From Kalmusia sp. IMI 367209 (Eukaryota; Ascomycota; Dothideomycetes; Pleosporales; Didymosphaeriaceae), in contig JAPEUQ010000004.1 of assembly GCA_027946365.1 (NCBI GenBank), positions 2,728,001-2,792,000 of the forward strand: DNA of 64,000 nucleotides, in the 5' to 3' direction. Each line of letters begins with the position of its first letter. The stretch's first letter is position 1. Shown piece by piece: positions 9,371-19,574 of this stretch. The translations under genes were made by a program, and so were the position numbers. A model generated the notes under the pieces. That model worked only from the letters and a program-made list of their open reading frames with translations, searched no databases and was not told the DNA's origin.

Positions 9371-11027
9371 AGACCTCACGGAAAATCTTACACAGAGTCT
9401 TCACCCCTTCCAATGGCCTGACAAAGCCAAACACTATGCTCTTGCGGCGCCAAGATTAGACAATCACTTCTCAAATCTCCTACGTCTTTTATCTATCACT
9501 ATACATGCTTGGAGGACGAGCCCCCAATGGATGAGGGCGGGAGCGAAGCAGGTCAGGAACGGAAAGTGTACATACCTACGTAGACTTCGAGCCAATACAA
9601 ACCGTACCGTGACGAATGAGAATGATCTCTTTTCCTTTGCAGCACAGTACGTGCCTCTGACGCCTCCGTGCAAGACCCTCCTAATCGATCCGTGCTTCAC
9701 CGGACCAAGGGCAAAGCTTGATCAATCAATGTCAAACACGCACCATTCTCTCGTTCAACCATGTCAGCCAATGATGTTGGTCTTTGAGGCCGAATGCGAA
9801 ACACCACAAGATCTCAATGGTCACACGATAGCCCGGTGGGCTGTGCTAATAGAGTCGAAGAACATAGGTGCAACATTCGGAAGCGCTCTGTTATCCCTGC
9901 ATTGAGGCTGAGGCTCATTAGATGAAGCACAACGGATGTCTGCTATGGGCGACTACTCGCCTTCATCCCGGGCTAAAGGGTCTATGCTACAAGAACCGTA
10001 CCGTCTCATTTCCGTGCGTTACACTATTATCAAGTACGTCTTAAGTCGAGAGAGTGTGGTCCGGAATTTTTTGATATGATTACTGAATTGCATATCGTTT
10101 CATAATCTCTTGCTTCATTTATGGATGGGAAATATCTCGTAGCTCTAAAATTTGATCTTACTTGAAAAAGACTGAGATAGCACCCAGTGTTGAGCAGTCA
10201 CAGGAACGGTGACTGGCTCGAGATGGTGTTGGCCCTACATAAATGCCTTTCAATACCTATGCGACACGAATCCAGGACGCATGCTCCCAAGATTGCAGGT
10301 ATCAGGTCCCAAAGCGAGTCATTATAATCATATGTTTGCTCTGTTATGGTATAATCTTAAGCTACATCGATTAGGGAAACCCAGACGATGTCAGTGCGTA
10401 GCTCTTTGACGAGTAGACGAATCAGCTTAGAAAAGACGGAGTCATGAAAGACCTCGGCATTCAATACGAGTCTAGGAATTGGTGGAATACCAACGATGAT
10501 AGGGCTAGAAGAGTAGAATGGATAAGACAGAAAGGCACGATGAAGAAGCGAAGTTTGTCAGAGCAGTGGTCAGATTCGATGATAGTTCCTAAAGCAGAAT
10601 TGAAGACGCTTTCCTAGTAGAACTCATGCAACAATATAAGAAATTCACATTCAAAGCGTGAAGTAAGAAGACTGACCAGTGGTGTGGTACTGCACCAACA
10701 CTGACGTGGATTCACTCACAACCCAAAGAATGTTGCGTATTCTATTCGCGAGGGAGGGTCATTCGCAGCGAACCATGTGAATAGAAAGAATAGATGTTCG
10801 CAGGATTACACGTCTATCATCTAGGGTATGCACGCAACTCAAAACGCTCCACCTCCTCAATGACATAGCCGCTGATGGCAATTGCCACCGCACGCTCTTA
10901 CCAACAAAACAGCACAAGACGCCCCCCTAGACCGGACCAGACCCAGATGAGAAACTTTTCGCCAATGCCTACATAGGCGCTCGTTCGCCAAACAAAATCA
11001 GAGACATAGACTGGAGCAGACAGAAGC
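9371..11027. other. Intergenic region, no gene recognised
   Basis: The first 250 bp are the 3' flank of duplication copy B. The rest, to the ceramide synthase stop, is AT-richer with only short frames. A frame at 9740-9905 could encode 54 residues but has no features. Nothing else is seen. Confidence 0.5.
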
Positions 11028-12676
11028 CTAACTAGGCTTATCGCACCCAATACGACCCAACAACTCCTTGTGATCCCCGTGACCCGGGATGCTGATCCCG
11101 CTCGACCTGGTGGTTTGTTTCCTAGTCCTCCGAGCGCCATTAGCGCTTGAACTTTTCCTCGTGGAGAAGTTGAGGGATTCGACACCAACTTCTTGCTCTA
11201 AGGGTGCAGCCTCGTACCCGCTCTTGACTTGATTGATGGGACCGCTGATACGCTCGATTTCCTGATCGATCTCCTCTTCTTCGCCCTCGTCGTCCGAACG
11301 GACGTCATCTGCGGAATTGCCTCGGATGACCTGCGTTACCACCTTGATAATCATGCAAAACCAGAGGAATATGATGGCTTGCAGGCTTAATAGAAGCGTT
11401 AAGAAGCTGAACCGAATTGTCGGGTTCCAGCAAATAGGGCCTTCGCGGTCAGTGTACGCCTTCATAAGGTTCGACCAGACGAGGTTGCCACCGAGAGCGT
11501 CGTATGGCTCTGCGTCGTTTTGAGGAACCACGGTACCATCGGCGAAGTAACAGCCAGGTTGCATGTCAAGGGGTGCATGCTTGTAGATGGAGTAGATGAC
11601 CATCGGGAAAAAGATTTGGCGGGTCACGAGCCAAACAACCACAAAGAGTGCGAAGAATATGTCGCATATTTGGGTATATCCCAAGTATTTCAGCAGTTTG
11701 GCGGACTGGAAAGAAATGTCAATGGTTGTGCTGCATGGAATACGGGGTGAACTAACCGGCAGTACTATGTCAACCAAGTCCATAATGCACAAGATGACGA
11801 TACCAACTCTCGTGTGGTAGTATCCATACGAGAGGAACAGAAGAGCGATGGTGAAGATGTGGTGGGTGAACATCTCAGCGTAATCCTTCCGTTTCTCCTC
11901 AATATTCACGACGAGTATTTGTTGGATCCAGAACGCCCACTGAGCGAGGTAGTAGAACTTGGAAAGACCCGTGATTTCGCGGAATGGCCAGCCTTTCCAC
12001 ATGCCGTGAAGATTGAAGAAATACTCGGAATTGTAGATTATGTGCTACGCCAGAATTAGCTTTCTTTTAGAAATGCATCGAAATGCGGTCTTTGTAACGT
12101 ACCATGCCGAGTGACCACGAACAGACGCAGTAGCAGACAAGCCACGCCTGTTCTTGGAACCTGACAAGGCCCTTTTTCGACCCGATGCCACCTCGCCTCG
12201 CCAAGGGAGCCAGGATGTAATCCATGACCGCCACTCTCAACCCGGTGAATATTACTAGCCATAGTGCAACGTATGAGAGATCATCGGTGCCACAGCCGTA
12301 TTTTTCAGTTTGTGGATTGTAGTAGGAAAGGTGGAAAAATTGCCAGGTGTGTTGCCGTGCTCGAGGGAAGAAGATATGCGTGAGGAAGAGGAGGGATAAG
12401 AGGTTTATCGCTATACCTGTACGGAAAGGGTTAGAAAATGCAGAGACGGTGTATTCCCAGTCAAAAGTTCAACATACCGATCTGATGCTCGCACAACTGC
12501 ATGCATAGATATGTCAAGAGCCCATCGTTCTCTGTCCGTGGCTTCGCTCGCTTCAATGGTTTATGTGTACCATTCACACTATTCCTCTGCTCCTTTTGGG
12601 GCCACCCGACCTCAGCACCATTTCCTAAAGGGCCTCCGTCTGAGCTCCGGCACGGTATCGCTATCTTGGTCGCCAT
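11028..12676 (-). CDS. LAG1: Ceramide synthase (sphingosine N-acyltransferase, LAG1/LAC1 type)
   Basis: Four exons on the minus strand (12676-12478, 12416-12103, 12044-11757, 11705-11028) give 492 residues; the introns are 61, 58 and 51 bp and all are GT-AG. The protein is a multipass ER membrane enzyme that acylates sphingoid bases with fatty acyl-CoA to make (phyto)ceramide. The TLC/Lag1 domain is visible: WQFFHLSYYNP and WY-like loop region early, then the double-His active-site motif (MFTHHIFTI) and the following Asp-containing segment (IMDLVDIVLP), inside repeated hydrophobic spans. The C-terminal tail after about residue 390 is acidic (DDEGEEEEIDQEIE) then Ser/Arg-rich, a likely site of phosphorylation control. 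Start ATG 12676 is the first plausible one before the hydrophobic region. Length matches fungal Lag1 proteins. Confidence 0.92.
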
Positions 12677-13881
12677 ATTGTGTGCAGCGGCCGTAAGTAC
12701 GGGGGGATGTTCGGCCGACCGTAGGGAAGGTTTGATACAGCGTAGCAATACGCCTGGAGCTGGACTCGAAGCGATTCAGTGCAGCGTCGCAAGGAAGCGT
12801 TCAAGCCTCGTAGCCGTGCTTGTTCTTTTGCTCTGACAGGCAGTGTGTGTGTGTCTCCAACCGCAATTTTCAATGGCGAGGGGTCAATTCGCAATTGTGT
12901 GGTAACGAGCGTGGTCCCGCTTCTTCTCCGTCCTAACAATGGGCCAACATGGACGGCCGGGCGAGGGAGAGGATTGAAAGCGCAGCGTGCAGGAAAAAAG
13001 ATTTCGTGGCCGGGGGAGCGACCGTTTTTGCGGGGGTCCGACGTTTCGAACGGGGGGACGAGCGGTGAATTCAGGGTTAGGGAGTGCGGATCGCGCCTCC
13101 TGAGCTTGTCGTTGTCGCAAACGTCGTGCAGATCGTGCGATTGATGCGATTTTGGGCCCTCAGTTTGCCGCAGCAGGGCAATTGGTCTTATACAGGCGGT
13201 GACCACGGTTAGGGAAGGTCGCAGTCGCGTTTTCGATTCCCCCGCAAGTTTTGACGGCGTGCGTTTTACGCACAAACCCGCAGGCGACAGGGTTGGAGCC
13301 AGACAACGAGGGTGAGGAGAGACGCCGCAAACAGAACAGGCGCAACGACAAGCAGCCGCGGGCAAGACAGGAGAACAGACTGGCCCTTCTGTCCTGTGCC
13401 CCAGCGGAGCTTCTTTCTGAACGGAGCTGCCGGTGGCCTGAGCGCAGAACCTCTCGAGTGCTGTTTCGTTTCTCTCATGCTGCCAGCTCCACTTGTCGCC
13501 AAGCCTGCAGTGGGCCAGGGTCCGCGCGGCTGGCCATTGGAGCCAATGGTCGCAGCCATGTGCTAAGCTCGCATCTGCAGCCAGATTGCCCCGCCATCGA
13601 GGCGGTATGCACCGTCGCCAGGACATCACACATGGACGCACGGGAGATGCTGATGCTGCTGCGGGAGTCGTGCTATTTGCGAAGCGTGCTACCGGGATAC
13701 CAAGGAACAATCCTATTCAGACGTCTTACCAATACAGAACCAAACTCGGATACCAATCCTGATCATCATGCAGCGAAGAGGAAAAAAAAGAGGAACAGCC
13801 ATGCCCAAACGCCTTGTGTCCACCCATGCAAATGTACCCTGCAAAACCCGCCCATTTAGAAGACATGCATGAAGCCCTGCC
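12677..13881. other. Intergenic region upstream of ceramide synthase
   Basis: This GC-rich 1.2-kb stretch lies between the ceramide synthase start and the BI-1 stop. Long overlapping frames on both strands (the largest about 1 kb, minus strand) lack any recognisable domain and have compositional bias of GC-rich non-coding DNA. It probably contains the LAG1 promoter and the BI-1 3' UTR. Confidence 0.5.
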
Positions 13882-14765
13882 CTAGTTGTTGTTCTGCGAG
13901 TTGAGGATCCTCAAGATTGCGAGGAACAGGTTGATGATGTCAAGGTACAGCGAAATGGCCGCCGCAATCTCCTCCTCGACGTGGTAGTGGCGCATGATCA
14001 GCTGCGTGTCTACCAAAATGTAGCCGGAGAAGATCAACGCTGCGACGATGCCGTAGCCAAGCTCCATGGTCGACGTCTTGGGGAAGAATGCGGACATGAA
14101 CCCAAAGAGTATCAGAACCCACAGCGCACCAAAGAGGTATGGGATCCAGCTCGTAAAGTCGTACTTGGTTTGACATGCGAACAGACTGAGCGCCACGAAG
14201 ATGCCAAATGTGAAGAAGACAGCCTCGAGCACGATCTTGGAGTCTGTGAAGGCCACGACGACAGAGATGGAGTAGGCTTCCATAGCGGTAAAGCCGGCGA
14301 GGAACAGAAGATTCGTGGGATACGATTTGCGCTTCCAGAAAGTGAGGCCGAGGAACACAAAGGCCCCGATGAGCGAAACCCACATGGGCCACTGGTGTGT
14401 CTGGATCCAGGTCTTGTATGATTCCGATGCCATCGAAAGACCTCCGAGAGCAGCTGTCGCGAGAAGTTGCACGGTCCTTTGTCGTTAGCTTACATTCTCT
14501 TCACCCTGACAGATGCCTGTACGACTTACAGTATCGCATATACTTTGCGAACGAAAGCCATGCGGATATCCAGCGTTGCTTCGGCCACAACACCTCCAAA
14601 CTTGAAGTCATCGGGTAGGTTGTCGTTCTCGCTTCTAGGTACTCCTGAGATGAGGGCTTCGCGCGTCGGGTCTGACTCCTGGTAACTTGGTGGCGCCTGC
14701 GCATACGACGACGGCTCTTCGAGCGAGTCCCGTTGAGGAACGTTCTGGTACTTCGGTCCGGCCAT
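13882..14765 (-). CDS. bxi1: Bax inhibitor-1 family protein (TMBIM/LFG type)
   Basis: Two exons (14765-14530 and 14476-13882, 53-bp intron) give 276 residues. A Pro/Ser-rich cytosolic N-terminus with a PPSYQE-like motif precedes seven hydrophobic helices. Family hallmarks include the helix entry FVRKVYAILTVQLLATA, GYGIVAALIFSGYILVDTQLIM near the end, and HVEEEIAAAISLYLDIINLFL. Members are ER/vacuole/mitochondrial membrane Ca2+-leak proteins that modulate stress and cell death; the yeast relative is BXI1 (YNL305C). The splice junction regenerates L-T-V-Q-L-L, the expected sequence, which fixes the acceptor. Its position beside a HeLo-type death module is probably chance. Confidence 0.92.
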
Positions 14766-15248
14766 GACGAATAGTCTCGCGATGGGATTTAGCGGTGGCT
14801 ATCGATGGAGAGGCGCAGAGTTGATGTAGGGGTGTAGAGGCGGTCGCGACGACGGAGCGTGGCGGGCTGTGCTGGGGAATAAGGCAGTCGTCACTTCCCC
14901 GCCAAGCCATTATGACATAATCGCGTGATCCCTCCGTAACCTTACTTTCGCTTCATCTCATCACCACGATTCAAGGCCAAAAGTCTAAAGAAACGACTTA
15001 TTAGTTTCGAATGATGAGACTTCTACTGCGCTACTTTTATTTTAGATATGTAAACTCTGGTCATTTCTGGCAACACGTTTTATCGTCATTATATATGACC
15101 GCGCATGGTCTCAGGCCGTGACACGCGAATGGTTTGTTTGTCTAGGACTAGGCTATGTATTCTCTGCGAAAGCAACATGCTACCTGGCGCGCAAAAGACT
15201 TCACTGTGTCGTCCTGGCCCCACTTGGTCCACGGCTACGTTGGTCCGC
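14766..15248. other. Intergenic region between BI-1 and the HeLo gene
   Basis: About 480 bp hold the BI-1 promoter and the 3' flank of the HeLo gene. No further feature is seen. Confidence 0.5.
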
Positions 15249-16220
15249 CTAGACTCGTGGACCCCAAAAAGGGTCTACACCCCTAAGAATCGCATTCCCA
15301 TTTTGCTGTCTTCCGGGTCCAGATACTATATTACCAACCCACCGATTGTTCCTCGACTTCAGCTTGGCGGTCTCAAGAGTAACATCGCCGTTCCTCTGAA
15401 GCCCTCCTCCCTCACACCTATTATTCGTCCACATGTTGCCAGATGAATCTATGATTGGGCCTTCGGCGTTTGCGAGTTCGCTGGATAGATCGGGATAGAC
15501 GCTTGGCTCGCTTTGGAGGGCTTCACGTAGCAGCTGATTTTCTGGCTCAGGTGTCATCGAGAGAATATCCGCTTCCTCGAGACACAACGTGTCTACAGAG
15601 GAGCCTGGATCCTGAGCGTTGATAAAGGCTGAGGGGAACAATTTCTCGAGCTGATCGATGTTTTCAGTGAGGGCGCTTATCCATTCGCGGAACTCTTCAA
15701 CGGTCAAAGTCAGTATGGTACTCCTATGGTGGGACATTGGATATGGGTACTTACGGTCGCGTGAAAAGAGGACCCATTGGATCCGCTGGGTAAAGCTCAT
15801 GCTCCTGGAAGTCGAACTCATCGAAGCACTCTCATTCACCTCCGCACCAGAATCGCGACGAGCGTGCCGCCGTGAACCTATGATCTCTTCTATCTTTGCC
15901 TCTACGACCGTCTGGCTCCCGGCGGCTCCTTTGCTTAGATTCTGTACCGTCTTCTCGGCTTTGACGAGGACCCGCTTGAAGGCCTGACACGACTCTTGGA
16001 CGAGGCGATCAGTCCCATTGGCGGGAGAAGAAGCGAAGGTGCGAAAAACCTCTGCGCAGCGCGAGTAGCGCAACTCGAGCAGTCTAAGCTGCACGCTAGA
16101 GAGACTAATATCGATTTCAGAATCTCTGGCAATGCGAATGTACCGGAATAGTTGCAGGCTAGTATCGACGACATCTTTACTCAGGGAGAGACCACTTAGA
16201 ATATTGCCAACTTCGGCCAT
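15249..16220 (-). CDS. HeLo-domain protein with C-terminal HET-s-like prion motif
   Basis: The unspliced frame is 323 codons. A 60-bp stop-free intron at 15754-15695 is predicted because removing it restores the HeLo sequence RDQFREWISALTENIDQLEKLFP, giving 303 residues in exons 16220-15755 and 15694-15249. Residues 1 to about 225 resemble the HeLo membrane-toxicity/prion-inhibition domain (MAEVGNILSGLSLSKDVVDT, LRLLELRYSRCAEVF). The last 65 residues are polar and Gly/Asn-rich with two imperfect repeats: NNRCEGGGLQRNG (about 246-258) and NNRWVGNIVSGPGRQQNGNAI (271-291), then VDPFWG. This copies the layout of Podospora HET-S (289 residues): HeLo, two amyloid beta-solenoid repeats, and an aromatic C-terminal loop. 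In that system templated folding of the tail unleashes pore formation by the HeLo domain. The assignment of activity is inference. The gene is divergent to the SR-rich gene at 17308. Confidence 0.78.
   Translation of the reverse strand: MAEVGNILSGLSLSKDVVDTSLQLFRYIRIARDSEIDISLSSVQLRLLELRYSRCAEVFRTFASSPANGTDRLVQESCQAFKRVLVKAEKTVQNLSKGAAGSQTVVEAKIEEIIGSRRHARRDSGAEVNESASMSSTSRSMSFTQRIQWVLFSRDRKYPYPMSHHRSTILTLTVEEFREWISALTENIDQLEKLFPSAFINAQDPGSSVDTLCLEEADILSMTPEPENQLLREALQSEPSVYPDLSSELANAEGPIIDSSGNMWTNNRCEGGGLQRNGDVTLETAKLKSRNNRWVGNIVSGPGRQQNGNAILRGVDPFWGPRV
15288..15425 (-). repeat. Two HET-s-related amyloid-motif repeats
   Basis: The copies are at 15425-15387 and 15350-15288. Both begin N-N-R and contain G...QxNG, and they are separated by a hydrophilic linker. 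The pattern N-x-x-G...(G/A)xQxxNG(D/N) fits HET-s-related amyloid motifs in general form. Amyloid formation has not been shown. Confidence 0.6.
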
Positions 16221-17307
16221 TGCAGCATCGAATCAGGGTATGATCTCGTTGGCTTTGTCGAATTTCTTTTCAACACAATCAAGCATCGATTCGGATGCAA
16301 ACTTCGTGCCAGAGTTGACAAAGTGCGGATTGCACCATTTAAACAATCAGGTAGCATGCATTCAATTGCGTTGGACGCGTATAGCGATCTGCCTTGTAAA
16401 ACATATCTTTACCTCGTTCTTAATGCGAGATTACCAATTGGTCAACTTATCACTCAAGGCTGTGTTTTGAAGGCAAACACATCAAGACTTTTATCCATGA
16501 GGTGTGGCTGGATTTGCATCTGATTCGCCGGCATTAATACCTACGAGGCAACAACCATCGAAAATACCCAACCTTATCAAACCGCTGGCCGGTCAGAAGT
16601 GCAATCATACCCGGATCTTGAGTGCCATATCTATGTTGGTGTTTCAGCTCGGCCTTCGGTTTGTGAACGCTAGAAGTGTAACTACCATGCCCCCGACGAA
16701 CTAAATACAGTGGACATTTCCATCTGTGCATTTGCACTCCCATTTTCAAAAGTCTGTCACCCCCCCCTTTCACTATGGGTGCGTCCCGTGAGGGCGGTTT
16801 TACCGGTCAGGTCCACCAAATCATCGAGCCACCTGCTTCCTCTGGTCAGGCTGACACAAGACATACTTTGCGCGCGCTGCTTAAATTGCGTAGTAGTGAT
16901 TGAGCAGTATGATCTAGACTAATTTCAGCTATGTTCACAAATTATTAACTCCGAGCCTCAGTACCCCCAAGGCTGAAGGCCGTCACTGGACATCTGCAAT
17001 TGTGGCTTATAGGCCTCGCGTCCTATGATCGCAGTCGCTTTCCCACAAGAGCCTCTCATACTTGGCTGCCTAAACTCGGGGATCCTGGTTGCAACAGGGC
17101 TTATCGTATTGAATGTCCCTTTTCAGCGAGGTCCTTCATTCGCTGCACAGCCATATAGCCCACCAACTTCGTCCGCCCTCAATTCCCATTCTTAATTCTT
17201 AGGTCTGAAGAGATTTGATAATTTAATTTGCCGAATGCCAATACATATCTGCGTCTGGGAATGGTTCAGCTGCTATCACCCTGCAACATTCTCCTTTGGT
17301 CCTCGCA
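16221..17307. other. Divergent intergenic region of the HeLo / SR-rich pair
   Basis: The 1,087 bp between the two start codons must hold both promoters. Only short frames without features are present. The sequence contains C-rich runs (near 16755) but no recognised motif. Confidence 0.5.
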
Positions 17308-18637
17308 ATGTCGACCTATTCCTCAAACCGATGTGAGGGATACGGCACTCAATACAATGGCGCCACAGAGTTCGTTGGCCACCGCATAGAGGGTTCAAGA
17401 AGTCCCCATCATAGCGAAGTGGACAATAGCAGTGCGCGTTCTGTTTACATGTTCTACGGCGACGTGCATCCTGGTCGATACACCTTTACCGAATTCCACG
17501 CCTCTCGTGCGCAGTCCAGTACGTGAAAGTACAAGTCCACGAAAGATGAAGCTAATTAACGTGGAAATAGACGGGAACGAACAACACTATAGCGAGGAAA
17601 GTTACCAGTCGCGCTCGCATAGACGACCACCCATGAGCAAATCGAACTCTTCAGCCGATAGCCGGCATGAGGATAGCGACTTCGACTGGTACCAGAATCG
17701 TACGAAGAGATCATCATATACTTCATTCCATACCTCGTTCTCTTCGCGCCCGCGCCCGAAAATGCCGCCACACGCGTACACTACGGAGGAGAAGGGGTCC
17801 TTGCCGATGTACGATGGCGAGTTGAGAGACGATAGAATCCGTCGGTCACGCTCGAGTCAACGAAGTTTTGAACATACTCGTTCTCGCTCACAGTCCCGCA
17901 CGGTAAAGAGGTCGCGACTCGAGCGTCACGATGAAGAAGAGGACGAGTATGGTACCGAAACGGACGAGCCTCGCCGTGGTCGACAGATCGACATTCGGAG
18001 ACGATCATGTTCGCGTTCGCGTTCACGCTCGCACTCGAACTACTTCTCACTCCCAAACAACTCGCAGCATCAGAGACGGAGCTCAAGTCGACTGAGGAAA
18101 GAGGATGAACGCCGAGAACGTAATGGGAAAGGCATCGGAAAATCTCTAGACCGTCGTCGTTCTATTTCCCGCTCCCGCTCTCGCTCAAGGTCCCGAAGTG
18201 TGTCTCGCGATCGTACGCGCTCGCGCTCGCATGCGCGCTCTAGGCCACAGCCACCTATGCTACTCCTAGAATATCCACTTCAGCATACCGATAACCTCGA
18301 AGCAGATCCTGGCAAAGCGGTCGTGAAATGGGTCGATCCGCAATCTTCAGATAGAAGTGCTCTCACTCTATACGAACGAGACCATGATGGCTCTCAAAAC
18401 GCGAGGACGCCCCATGCCAAGTACTCGGCTAGGATGTCTAACTACGAATGGGCCAAGGGCAACACGCTAAACATATGCACCAGGGCTGAGTTGTGGGCTC
18501 ATGAACAAGAGTGGAAAGAGCAAATAGGCGTCGAAGTGACGTGGAAGACTAGGAGTAGGTGGCATTTAGTGCGGAATGTTCGGGGTGCGATTGAATGCGC
18601 GAGGTATATTGACAGACACCAGGTCCGTTATACGTAG
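17308..18637 (+). CDS. SR-rich protein with N-terminal amyloid-like motif
   Basis: Two exons (17308-17518 and 17571-18637, 52-bp intron) give 425 residues. Without splicing, exon 1 stops at 17526; splicing joins S-N-G-N in frame. Residues 7-22 (NRCEGYGTQYNGATEF) match the first repeat of the neighbouring HeLo protein at 9 of 16 positions, including NRCEG, G, Q and NG. A second stretch near residues 41-55 (SSARSVYMFYGDVHP) also looks like a HET-s-related motif. The middle (about 90-290) is low-complexity Arg/Ser with many SR dipeptides (SRSRSRSRSRSVSRDR), as in splicing-type RS domains. The last 130 residues appear folded (many Trp, for example WKTRSRWHLVRNV) but I do not recognise the domain. 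It could instead be an unrelated RS-domain protein whose N-terminal similarity is fortuitous. Confidence 0.68.
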
Positions 18638-19574
18638 ACATGCAAATTTCTCTCATGTACGAGATTGGGTAGGTAGTCTTGTTTTAAGGCTGCAATGAAC
18701 ACAAAGTCAGCATAGAGTCCAATATAATACCCTTCCATTTCGAGCACTGTTCAAGCAAGATGTAAATCCCTACCTCTATGGTCGCGGAACTCACGAATGC
18801 GTAAACCATCCCACAAACAGCCAATACACCACACGTAAAGCAACTCACCAACCACCCCCAACACACTTATCACCCCACTCCAAACACAGGCGCCTCGAAA
18901 GCCCCAATCCTCGTACCTCTCGCATTTGACCCCCGATCCGGCCCATTATCAGGCCCGCAGCCCCTCCCCGCACCCATCGCGCCACCCTCGCTTCTCTTCT
19001 CCAAACGCGGCTCTCGCCCCGGCACACCCCGCCTAGATTCCGCCAGTCTCCTCCACTCGCTACCTTCCCATTTCGCCGTTCCGTCGTCCCGCTGTGGCGT
19101 CCGATTCAATAGTCTTGCTGCAAGCTTGCTTCGACGACATGCATCTGGGCTGCTTAATCGCCATGACGGAAGGAAAAGAAGGCAACAAGGCTGCGGAGAG
19201 GGGAAAAAGGAACATGGAAAACGTAGAGGGCTGAAGGATCAGGCTAAGTTGATTCAAGCGCTCGGGTCCTACAATGGGTGGGGCAATGTCGGTCACGGAG
19301 CATTTTGTGAATACGCACGCCATAACACACGTGGGAGTTGCGCCTAGGTAGGTACTGTGCCCGTGTCATAGCTTCTTACACTGTTTTGTAGATCATAGTA
19401 ATGTGCGCTATGCGCTATCAGTCGCCGCAGAGCTCAAGACTGAGGTTCAAACAAGGGCAAGCGAATACAAGGCTGAAGATTGTGTTGAGAAATCGCATTA
19501 AATCCACCACATTAAGCGTAAATTTTCTCGCATTAGAACATCAGACATTAAAATTAAGTGGCCTCTACGGGGTA
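18638..19574. other. Intergenic region, no gene recognised
   Basis: This lies between the convergent ends of the SR-rich gene and the wall glycoprotein gene. The 18840-19110 part is markedly C-rich on the plus strand. No feature is supported. Confidence 0.5.

Larger units (their letters stand above)
5375..9625. repeat. Tandem segmental duplication carrying two peptide-precursor genes
   Basis: Copy A spans about 5375-7600 and copy B about 7735-9625. Matching blocks include the distal promoter (about 5550-5840 against 7890-8165), the proximal promoter (about 6030-6400 against 8185-8560), the coding start and signal peptide, the C-terminal tail, and a 3' block containing GTAGACTTCGAGCCAATACA in both. 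The copies are diverged by many substitutions and indels, so the duplication is not recent. Boundaries are approximate because they were aligned by eye. Confidence 0.85.

Noticed and set aside
5375..9625. Dikaritin/ustiloxin-type RiPP cluster
   Set aside because: No UstYa-like (DUF3328), tyrosinase or methyltransferase gene is nearby, and most cores lack the Tyr needed for the known cyclisation.
9324..9905. A 193-codon plus-strand frame downstream of precursor 2
   Set aside because: It starts within the 3' tail of the duplicated unit in another frame and shows no homology to the matching region of copy A.
12661..13710. A 349-codon minus-strand open frame upstream of ceramide synthase
   Set aside because: It has no domain, its composition follows GC-rich non-coding DNA, and it overlaps the first ceramide synthase codons in another frame. 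Equally long frames exist on the opposite strand.
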